Source: JAEUTH01 sp044230205 (lineage in GTDB: Bacteria > Bacteroidota > Bacteroidia > AKYH767-A > OLB10). Taken from it: a DNA stretch of 22,616 bases. Every line of letters starts with the position of its first letter. Position 1 is the first letter of the stretch. Of this stretch, positions 15,387-22,616 are shown one piece after another. The stretch covers positions 1 through 22,616 of the forward strand of contig JBGARN010000072.1 of the NCBI GenBank assembly GCA_044230205.1, in the 5' to 3' direction. Under the pieces are notes generated by a model. The model did no database searches, was not told the DNA's origin, and saw nothing but the letters and a program-made list of their open reading frames with translations. The position numbers and the translations under genes are program-made.

Positions 15387-15693
15387 GGTACTTTTACATA
15401 TTTAATAAATGTTCCTATTAAAATTCTACTTCCTGGTTTCTTCTCAAGCTAAACGGAATTCCTTTCTATTGATTCATATTTCTTGGCAATTTTACGTTAT
15501 ATATTATATCCAGGTTATTATCTATAGCGTTGTGGTAAGACTGAATTACAATGATATTACAGAGAAAGTTACTTTAAAATAACATATCGAAATAATATCT
15601 GGTTTAACTGCTTTTATAAGGCACCTTTATTTTAAATAATCGGAGGTGATAAAAGTCATAAAAATCGAATAATCTTCTTTATATTTTTGAAGC
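15387..15693. other. 307-base intergenic region, no gene seen
   Basis: AT-rich spacer between the divergent GNAT gene and the His-rich small protein gene. I see no RNA gene or repeat in it. It contains GGAGGTGAT (15642-15650), a perfect match to the anti-Shine-Dalgarno sequence, but no start codon follows at a usable distance. TATTTTTG (15682-15689) matches TAnnTTTG but lies only 4 bases before the ATG at 15694, which would imply a leaderless message or a later start. Confidence 0.5.
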
Positions 15694-16083
15694 ATGAAAA
15701 AGACCGTGGCTATTATTATGGCTTCTTATATGTTCTTCGGAAGTTTGTTTCCGGGGAATAGCTTTTTCGAATTTTCTGAGGTGCCTTTGCTTATTAAGCA
15801 TTATCAACATCACAAAAATGTTGAAACCCCGGGCATAGGTTTTATTGACTTTATGGTAATGCACTATGCAAATTACAAGCATGAGCAATCGGATCCTGCT
15901 AACCATAACAGGCTCCCATCGCATCATGGATTTACAACAGCAATTAGTGACCAGGTGTTGCCTTCAAGTGTTTTAATAAATGCTCCTGTTAATATTAATG
16001 AGCCTGTAAAACTTAGTAACACTAACCATTTGTTTATTCCACTTCGTATAGTTGGAACTATTTTTCACCCCCCTAAGGTTTGA
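15694..16083 (+). CDS. Small His-rich exported protein of unknown function
   Basis: A 129-residue protein with an N-terminal hydrophobic signal-like segment (MKKTVAIIMASYMFFGSLF). The mature part has ten histidines, mostly clustered: KHYQHH, MHYANYKHE, NHNRLPSHH and a terminal FHPP. The order (a SEVPLLIKHYQHHK stretch, then a short FIDFMVMHY helix, then a D/H-rich loop ahead of LPSHHG) resembles small uncharacterised Bacteroidota proteins that I recall seeing beside heavy-metal efflux genes; no such gene is visible here. Metal binding is a guess from composition. A later in-frame ATG (codon 9 or 12) is possible, but the listed start keeps the whole signal sequence. It is a single gene, 247 bases ahead of the adhesin. 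Confidence 0.62.
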   Translation: MKKTVAIIMASYMFFGSLFPGNSFFEFSEVPLLIKHYQHHKNVETPGIGFIDFMVMHYANYKHEQSDPANHNRLPSHHGFTTAISDQVLPSSVLINAPVNINEPVKLSNTNHLFIPLRIVGTIFHPPKV

Positions 16084-16330
16084 TTTTTTCCCGTTGGGTA
16101 TCATTATTACGGCAATGTAATACGGATAGCCTTATTTAGATGTCAGTTGTGCTTAGCGCATCAATTGCTTTTCATCTGAAAAAAATCCATTTCGTTAAAT
16201 TAAAATGAGGTTTAGTTGAGTTTCGGGTAGTGTTAATCGCATGAATTATTTGAACTGCTGGCCGTCATCATTATGAATGTAAAAAATGTTAGTGAAAAGT
16301 AATTGAAATGAATAACCATATAAATTTAAA

Positions 16331-19300
16331 ATGAAAACCTTTAAATATTTCTTCTTTTTTTTAATTGCATTGGCAATTCAAACAAGTATTCAAGCGCAGT
16401 CGCCAATTGATTATTCTATTGGTGCTGCCACTTATGTAAGAGGTATTGATAATGACCTGTATGGTATCAATAATCGTTTTATAGAAAATATTGGTCAGTA
16501 TGGTGATACTTATTCTCAATATCCGAACATGGGCAAAATAAAATTTGGATATGAAGGTTTTGGAATACCTGTTTTGTTTACTTCCAGGGGTTTAATTTAT
16601 ATGCATCGAAAAATAAGCGGACCAACTTTGGCAGAGCAAGAGAAAGAAGAACGCAGAAAAGACAAAAAGAAAAAGGAAGAAGAAATTGAAGAATTAAAAG
16701 TAACTGATTGCGCAATTACGATGGAGTGGGTGAATGCCAATGCAAATGCGGAAGTAATTGCAGAAGATGAAACGCCTGAATACCATACCTATGGTTTTAT
16801 GCCGGAAAAAGCTCGTGCTTATAAAAAAATTACTTATAAGAATTTATATAACGGAGTTGATATGGTTTACACTTTTGTAGCTGGCAAAAAAATCGGTTTT
16901 GAATACAGTTTGTTACTTAAACCAGGAGCCGATTGGAGTAAAATAAAAATGCGTTATGGTGGAGATTTATGGAAAATAAAAATTGATAACAATGGTAATT
17001 TAATCCTGAAATCGAAAGCAGGTGTAACAGAAGAATCAATTCCTGTTAGCTATTATGGGGAAACTGCAAGTGCTGAAAAAAGTAATATTCCCCAGATGAA
17101 ATCAAACTTTATGCTACAGGACAAAGAAGTAAGCTTTGCTTTGCCGTACAACATGGATGCATCAAAAAGTATTGTAATTGATCCTTTTGTATCCGGCACA
17201 GGAAACCTTACAGGAACAGGAGTTAATGCAGGAATTGCAAAAGATGTTGACTTTGATTATGCAGGAAATGTATATGTAACAGGTGGCGGAAACGGTTCCA
17301 CATACAAGCTTGCTAAATTTAATTCTGCCGGAGCTTTGCAGTGGACTTTTAGCGGTGCGCTTACCATTCCATCATGGACTTTCGGAACTTATTATGGAGG
17401 ATGGGTTGTTGAAAAAACTACCGGTAATATTTATTGCGGACAAGGTTTTGTTTCCGGTGTTGGCCACCGTATCATCAGGATTAACACAACCGGCATTTAT
17501 GATAATTATATCAGCACAGCCAATCCAAGTTTTATGGAAAACTGGAAAATGTACTGGCAATGCAACAATGGAACACCAAGACTTTTTATAGCAGGTGGTG
17601 GTACAAATTCCAATATAAATTTCGGCATTGTTACTCCTCCGGCTACAGCCATAACCTCATTAAATGTTACCGGAATTCCATATGGAGCCGGTGGATGGGC
17701 TCAGGATATTTCTGATGTAATTATTGATCCGGCTAACAATGACCTGTATACCATCTATGGTTCATTATATGGAACGCCATCATTATCCAATAAAATTTAT
17801 AAAAACACTTTCCCTTACAGCGGGGCTTCAGTTGCATGGAATGTTGCATCAGGATTTATCTCTATCCAGGAAATTGCAAATCGTCCTTACCTGGTTGGAC
17901 CTGAAATTGATAATTCAAGTAATGTGTTTGCAATTAACTCTTCTTACCTGTTCTACTGGGATGGATTAAATTTAAAAGCTTTTAATAAAGCAACCGGTGC
18001 CGGTGTAGGTACGTCATTAACCATTGCCGGAAACACCAAATTAATGAGCGGTGGTATTATTGCTGATGAGTGCAATAATATTTTCGTTGGTGCTCCCAAT
18101 GGAACTATTAAAGTATATTCATTTAATGGAAGTATTTTTGATGATGCAGCAAAGGCAGATATTTCTATTCCGGGTTTTGCAAGCAGTGCTGTTTACGATT
18201 TGGCATTTGATGATTCTCAAAAACTGCTATATGCTTCCGGAAAAGGTTTTGTAGGTTCATTTGATGTATCGTCTTACAACTGCAATGTAAATGCATTTAC
18301 ACTAAATGTTAGTTCTAGTTGCGGAACTTTATCAGCAACAGCTACAGTTAGCCCTGCACCTCCTGTAGGATCAACTGTTACCTATGTTTTATACAATGGT
18401 GCTACACAAATTGCAACTAACACCACCGGTATATTTAATGGTTTAAGTCCGAATGTAACTTACACCATAAAAGCAACGGTTAACCAGATTTGCAGTGGCT
18501 CAGTTACCAATACTACTTTTATGCTGCCAGGACCTGCAGTAACACCCGCTGTTACCAACTCCGCATGTAGTGCCAGCACCGGCTCTATAACTGTGGCAGC
18601 TGCAGGCGGAACAGCTCCTTATACTTATAGTATTGACGGAATTAATTTTCAGCCCGGTAATACGTTTGTGAATTTGCCTGCCGGTTTATACACAGTTACA
18701 GTTAAGGACGTAAATAATTGCAGCAACATTGCACAAGTTACAATTTTAAATGCCAACGGCCCTTTAACAACTTATACAAAGACAGATGCTACATGCGGAA
18801 GCAACACCGGAACCATTACGGCAAATGGCTCAGGGGGTGTGCCACCATTAACATACAGTATTAACGGCACAACATTTCAAACAAGTAATATTTTTACCGG
18901 GGTTAATGCCGGTACCTATACACTTACTGTTAAAGATGTAAATGGTTGCACCAATGCAGTTAGTGTTACTATACTTAGTGCAAATTCTCCAGCGGTAGCA
19001 GGTATTCCTGCAAGTACATTTTGCAATACCAATAATGGCAGCATTACTGCAATTGGAACAGGTGGCACACCTCCATTGCAATACAGTATTAATGGCAGCA
19101 CCTACCAAAGCGCTTCGTTGTTCAGTAATCTTGCTAACGGAATTTATACTTTATATGTTAAGGATGCCAATGGTTGTATAGCTTCAGTGAGTGTTACAGT
19201 GCCCACAACTGCATTGCCTAATGTAACAGCTACAACTACAGTAGCATCGTGCGGCAATGCGAACGGTAGTATTACTGCAAATGGTACAGGCGGTATATCC

Positions 19301-22300
19301 CCTTTACAGTACAGTATTAATGGAACAACATTTCAGAGCAGCAATTACTTTGGCGGACTTACTGCCGGAACCTATATCGTTGTGGTAAAAGATGCAAACA
19401 ATTGCATCAATACCGTATCAGCAACTGTTACAAGTAATAACAGCCCGGTGGTAACCGCTACTACCAATCCATCATCTTGCATTGCCAATACCGGAACTAT
19501 TACAGCTGCAGGCAGCGGTGGTTTTGGTGCATTAACTTACAGTATTAACGGTGGAATTACCTACCAGGCAAGCACTTTATTTTCAGGACTTGCAGCTGGT
19601 ACTTACATGTTGCAGGTTAAAGATGCAAATGGATGCATTGGTGCTGTATTTGTAAATGTCCTTACAGCCACTCCGCCTGCTGTGGCATTAACTTTAACTC
19701 CAACAGCCTGCAGTTCAAGCAATGGAATTATAACCGCTGTGGGTGCTGGTGGAACTCCTCCGTATCAGTACAAATTAAACAGCGGAACCTACCAGGCAAG
19801 TGGTACATTTAATTCTCTTGCAACTGGCGTTTATGTAGTAACCATTAAAGATGCCAACGGATGCTCAAGTACTTCACAGGCTACTATGGTTAATGTTGCA
19901 GGCTTATCAATTACGGCAACTAATATCTCGAGTTCATGTGTATCGCCAAGTGGAATAATTACAGCAAATGCTGTTGGAGGAGTGGCTCCATTACAATATA
20001 GCATCAATGGTGTTGCTTATCAGGGAAGTAATGTGTTTACAGGTTTAGCCGGTGGTAATTATACAGTATATGTAAGGGATGTTAACGGTTGCGTTTCCAC
20101 TACAACGCAAACTGTGCTGACTATTGCTGAACCTGCTATTGCAGCTACTTTTACGAATGCAACCTGTGCAGGAAATAATGCAACAATTACAATTACAGGC
20201 AGTGGCGGAACACCTCCATTACAGTATAGTATCAATGGAATAAATTACTATAGCAGTAATGTATTTATAAATGTAGCCCCGGGTGTTTATAATGTATATG
20301 TTCAGGATGCTTCTGGTTGCACAAAGTCTTCAATGGTTACTATTACTACAAGCGGCTCAGGTCCGGGTATAACTGCTTTTACAGTTGTAATAAAAGAACC
20401 CTATTTGTGTAATAATGAAACGTTAGGTAAAATAACTAATCCGAAAGTTAATGGAGCTACCTGTGGATCGTGTACATATAGTTTGGATGGTGGAGCTTTT
20501 ATACCTAATGCTACTCAACTGTACACAACAGTATCCATTGGCACGCATTATTTAACAGCCATGGATGTCAACGGCTGCACTAAAACCATATTGGTAAATA
20601 TGACTGCCGGAGTACCGGCAACCGGTACAACTACAGTAACAGGAACAGCCTGCGGTACCAATAACGGCATCATTGCACTTCATGGTATTGGAAATAATAC
20701 ACCTTATCATGCCAGCCTTGACGGTGGTGCATGGGTCAACTTTGCATTGAATACCAGTTTCACAGGTTTAGCAGGTGGCATTCATACTATTGTTATGGAA
20801 GATGATGCAAGTTATAATGGAGGTAATCCATGGCATTGCTATGATACAATTATTGTAGTTGTTCCTTCCATAGGAGGTCCTACATTAAGCACAACAAAAA
20901 CAAATGGCAGTTGTCAGCAGAACGATGGAACCATAAATGCAACATCAACTGGCGGAACCTTGCCGGTAGAATATAGTCTTGATGGAGGTCCTTTTCAGTC
21001 AAGTGGTTTGTTTACCAATCTAGGCACTGGCATTTATACCATTGATGTAATGGATGCAACAGGTTGCATGAATACAAAAATGGATACCATAGTTAATCCT
21101 GACGGACCTTTGGTTACTGCAATGGCAACATCAACTTCATGCGGTAATACGAATGGGGTAATAACAGCAGCAGGCAGCGGAGGTAATCCGCCTTTGCAGT
21201 ATAGTATTAACGGAACGGTTTTTCAGAGCAGTAATGTTTTTAATGGATTGGCTGCAGGTACCTATACGGTAACTGTTTTAGATGCTTTGCTTTGCTATCA
21301 GACAACTACAGCAATAATTACAAACGGAACGTTCCCGAAAGTAACAGCATTTACAATTGCTGCTTCTTGTAATACAAGTAATGGAGTGGTGGTTGCAAGC
21401 GGAACAAGTGGTACAACACCGTACCAGTACAGTATTGATGGGGTTACTTTTCAAAGCAGCAATACATTTACCGGTTTAGCAGCAGGTGCTTATGATGTTA
21501 CCATACAGGATGCAAGCGGTTGCACAAATGTTACAACTGTATCGGTTGGAAATATTTCAGCACCTGCACTAACACTTGCATCAACCCAGGCCACCTGCGG
21601 AAATTCAAATGGAACTATTACAGTTACAGGTTCAGGAGGAACAGCTCCATTACAATATTCACTCGATGGAATTACTTTCCAGGCTTCCAACCTGTTTAAT
21701 GCATTGCCGGCTGGTTCATATACTGTGTTTATAAAAGATGCAAACGGTTGCCAGAATTCAAAAAATATTTTAATCACAAGCCCCAACGTTCCTCAGACAC
21801 TTACCGCCACACTTACAAATGCCAGTTGCGGTAACAGCAATGGAAGTATACTTGCCGCTGCCACAGGTGGTGTTGCTCCATTAACTTATAGTATTAATAA
21901 TGTTACTTACCAGGCATCAACTTCTTTTAGCGGATTAATGGCAGGCTCCTATCCGCTTACAGTAAAAGATGCCAATGGTTGCTTAAAAGCCATGCCGGTT
22001 ACACTTATAAATCTTGCAGGACCAGGTGCAACAGCCGTTTCAACATTGTCATCATGCTTTGCAAATGATGGAACTATTACAGTAACCGGAATTGGTGGTA
22101 CAGGTTTGCTAACCTACAGTAAAAATGGAACTACTTTTCAAAGCAGCCCGGTATTTACTGCGCTAGCTCCGGGAACCTATACTATAACTGTTAAAGATGC
22201 TAAAGCATGTACCAGTACTACCACCGTTGCCGTATCACAGGTTACAGGGCCAAATATTTCTGCAATTGATTCCACTTCAGTTTGCGGGCATAACATTGTC

Positions 22301-22616
22301 GCCACCGGAAGCATAGGTCAGCCTGCTTATCTCTATTGCATCAATAATTCTGCCTATCAAAGCAGTAATATTTTCCCATGCGTTGCACCCGGTATTTATA
22401 ACGTAAAAATTAAAGATGCCAATGGTTGTCTTGACTCTGTAATAGTTGCTATCACCAGTCCGCTGCCGGTAACCTTACTTTCATTTACAGGTCATGCAGA
22501 AGACAAATACAATCAATTGGAATGGACAACAGCATCAGAATTAAACAGCGATTATTTTGCTGTTGAAAAATCAATGGATGGTTACCAGTTTAATCTTCTT
22601 GAAATTGTTGATGCAG
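16331..22616 (+). CDS. Giant SprB-repeat T9SS surface adhesin (3' end outside window)
   Basis: One uninterrupted frame of 2095 residues runs off the right edge. Signal peptide at 1-22 (hydrophobic core, ends SIQA). Residues about 40-290 match the N-terminal domain (I believe DUF7948) that opens many Bacteroidota repeat adhesins: FIENIGQY (50-57), VLFTSRGLIYMH, YKNLYNGVDMVY, IVIDPF. It carries a very charged Lys/Glu insert at 102-123. Residues about 290-650 are beta-propeller-like (DFDYAGNVYVTG, SAGALQW). Residues about 651-735 form a fibronectin-III-like domain. Residues 746-2033 are 17 SprB repeats. From 2040 the sequence LPVTLLSFTG...LEWTTASELNSDYF is the module that normally precedes a T9SS type A sorting domain, so roughly 100-150 residues are probably missing. 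SprB of Flavobacterium is the gliding adhesin; motility or simple attachment are both possible here. No clear promoter was found in the 247 bases upstream. Confidence 0.92.
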   Translation, partial: MKTFKYFFFFLIALAIQTSIQAQSPIDYSIGAATYVRGIDNDLYGINNRFIENIGQYGDTYSQYPNMGKIKFGYEGFGIPVLFTSRGLIYMHRKISGPTLAEQEKEERRKDKKKKEEEIEELKVTDCAITMEWVNANANAEVIAEDETPEYHTYGFMPEKARAYKKITYKNLYNGVDMVYTFVAGKKIGFEYSLLLKPGADWSKIKMRYGGDLWKIKIDNNGNLILKSKAGVTEESIPVSYYGETASAEKSNIPQMKSNFMLQDKEVSFALPYNMDASKSIVIDPFVSGTGNLTGTGVNAGIAKDVDFDYAGNVYVTGGGNGSTYKLAKFNSAGALQWTFSGALTIPSWTFGTYYGGWVVEKTTGNIYCGQGFVSGVGHRIIRINTTGIYDNYISTANPSFMENWKMYWQCNNGTPRLFIAGGGTNSNINFGIVTPPATAITSLNVTGIPYGAGGWAQDISDVIIDPANNDLYTIYGSLYGTPSLSNKIYKNTFPYSGASVAWNVASGFISIQEIANRPYLVGPEIDNSSNVFAINSSYLFYWDGLNLKAFNKATGAGVGTSLTIAGNTKLMSGGIIADECNNIFVGAPNGTIKVYSFNGSIFDDAAKADISIPGFASSAVYDLAFDDSQKLLYASGKGFVGSFDVSSYNCNVNAFTLNVSSSCGTLSATATVSPAPPVGSTVTYVLYNGATQIATNTTGIFNGLSPNVTYTIKATVNQICSGSVTNTTFMLPGPAVTPAVTNSACSASTGSITVAAAGGTAPYTYSIDGINFQPGNTFVNLPAGLYTVTVKDVNNCSNIAQVTILNANGPLTTYTKTDATCGSNTGTITANGSGGVPPLTYSINGTTFQTSNIFTGVNAGTYTLTVKDVNGCTNAVSVTILSANSPAVAGIPASTFCNTNNGSITAIGTGGTPPLQYSINGSTYQSASLFSNLANGIYTLYVKDANGCIASVSVTVPTTALPNVTATTTVASCGNANGSITANGTGGISPLQYSINGTTFQSSNYFGGLTAGTYIVVVKDANNCINTVSATVTSNNSPVVTATTNPSSCIANTGTITAAGSGGFGALTYSINGGITYQASTLFSGLAAGTYMLQVKDANGCIGAVFVNVLTATPPAVALTLTPTACSSSNGIITAVGAGGTPPYQYKLNSGTYQASGTFNSLATGVYVVTIKDANGCSSTSQATMVNVAGLSITATNISSSCVSPSGIITANAVGGVAPLQYSINGVAYQGSNVFTGLAGGNYTVYVRDVNGCVSTTTQTVLTIAEPAIAATFTNATCAGNNATITITGSGGTPPLQYSINGINYYSSNVFINVAPGVYNVYVQDASGCTKSSMVTITTSGSGPGITAFTVVIKEPYLCNNETLGKITNPKVNGATCGSCTYSLDGGAFIPNATQLYTTVSIGTHYLTAMDVNGCTKTILVNMTAGVPATGTTTVTGTACGTNNGIIALHGIGNNTPYHASLDGGAWVNFALNTSFTGLAGGIHTIVMEDDASYNGGNPWHCYDTIIVVVPSIGGPTLSTTKTNGSCQQNDGTINATSTGGTLPVEYSLDGGPFQSSGLFTNLGTGIYTIDVMDATGCMNTKMDTIVNPDGPLVTAMATSTSCGNTNGVITAAGSGGNPPLQYSINGTVFQSSNVFNGLAAGTYTVTVLDALLCYQTTTAIITNGTFPKVTAFTIAASCNTSNGVVVASGTSGTTPYQYSIDGVTFQSSNTFTGLAAGAYDVTIQDASGCTNVTTVSVGNISAPALTLASTQATCGNSNGTITVTGSGGTAPLQYSLDGITFQASNLFNALPAGSYTVFIKDANGCQNSKNILITSPNVPQTLTATLTNASCGNSNGSILAAATGGVAPLTYSINNVTYQASTSFSGLMAGSYPLTVKDANGCLKAMPVTLINLAGPGATAVSTLSSCFANDGTITVTGIGGTGLLTYSKNGTTFQSSPVFTALAPGTYTITVKDAKACTSTTTVAVSQVTGPNISAIDSTSVCGHNIVATGSIGQPAYLYCINNSAYQSSNIFPCVAPGIYNVKIKDANGCLDSVIVAITSPLPVTLLSFTGHAEDKYNQLEWTTASELNSDYFAVEKSMDGYQFNLLEIVDA
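18566..22429 (+). repeat. Array of 17 SprB-type protein repeats
   Basis: Tandem units of about 76 codons (roughly 228 bases), all in frame. Each unit runs from a Cys in an xxCG(N)xNGxIT stretch, through GxGGxPPLQYSING and a FQSSNxFxGLxAGxY strand, to KDANGC. The two cysteines that bracket a unit are 51-52 residues apart in each of the first five units, where I measured them. Units differ clearly at both DNA and protein level, so this is an old duplication and not a recent expansion. Unit starts (first Cys codon, approximate after the fifth): 18566, 18794, 19022, 19250, 19478, 19709, 19937, 20162, 20408, 20651, 20915, 21137, 21368, 21596, 21827, 22055, 22280. Units 9, 10 and 17 are the most divergent. 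Confidence 0.9.

Noticed and set aside
15642..15650. Perfect Shine-Dalgarno-like GGAGGTGAT in the region upstream of the His-rich gene
   Set aside because: No ATG, GTG or TTG follows at a usable distance, and a 9-base match is not very unlikely by chance in a window of this size.
16228..16248. Half-site TAGTGT upstream of the adhesin, resembling the operator candidates
   Set aside because: The second half-site is absent at the required spacing (ATGAATT instead of ACACTAW).
17283..18254. Several + strand frames of 67-102 codons inside the adhesin
   Set aside because: They are out-of-frame shadows. The adhesin frame is continuous from 16331 to the edge with a coherent domain order.
18848..19108. 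Open frames on the minus strand within the adhesin repeats (also 21490-21786)
   Set aside because: They lie opposite the intact adhesin frame and arise from its repeated Gly/Thr/Asn-rich codons.
18566..22429. Regularly spaced repeats considered as a CRISPR array or DNA satellite
   Set aside because: The period is about 228 bases, copies are diverged in third positions, and all units stay in one coding frame with a protein-level pattern.

Overview
The window looks like a chromosomal segment of a free-living or environmental member of the Bacteroidota, most likely from a Chitinophaga/Sphingobacteria-like lineage; the genus cannot be told from this sequence. The basis is AT-rich DNA, weak or absent Shine-Dalgarno sequences, promoter boxes of the Bacteroidota type (TAnnTTTG), several exported proteins with type IX secretion (T9SS) type A C-terminal sorting domains, a large SprB-repeat surface protein, and an NrtR-like sugar regulator. 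I see no rRNA, tRNA, CRISPR array, insertion sequence or phage gene.

Layout. Positions 1-1699 (+): the 3' part of lipA (lipoyl synthase), then gap (glyceraldehyde-3-phosphate dehydrogenase). Positions 1702-10005 (-), read from right to left: an NrtR-like Nudix/winged-helix regulator, a small secreted starch-binding-like T9SS protein, a secreted GH13 alpha-amylase with a T9SS domain, an exported M1 metallopeptidase with a beta-barrel-like C-terminal half, and an LpxH-type UDP-2,3-diacylglucosamine hydrolase. Positions 10209-12100 (+): pfkA and a BadF/NagK-type sugar kinase, divergent from the regulator. Positions 12130-12579 (-): coaD. Positions 12738-14813 (+): an HI0933/BaiN-type flavoprotein and an exported DJ-1/PfpI-like protein without the usual cysteine. 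Positions 14901-15386 (-): a GNAT acetyltransferase. Positions 15694-16083 (+): a small His-rich exported protein. From 16331 to the window end (+): one open frame of at least 2095 residues, a SprB-repeat T9SS adhesin whose 3' end is outside the window.

How it fits together. The central block reads as starch or glycogen use: extracellular amylase plus a starch-binding-like partner, phosphofructokinase and a hexosamine-type kinase, with GAPDH nearby. The regulator gene lies between the two arms. A 21-bp palindrome with half-sites TTAGTGT and ACACTAT sits inside the pfkA promoter. A closely matching site (TTGGTGT and ACACTAA, same 7-bp spacing) sits inside the predicted promoter of the starch-binding/amylase unit. 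I infer that the NrtR-like protein controls both arms through these two sites. This is the most system-like finding in the window. The second most notable item is the giant adhesin, with 17 in-frame repeats that each carry a cysteine pair at near-constant spacing.
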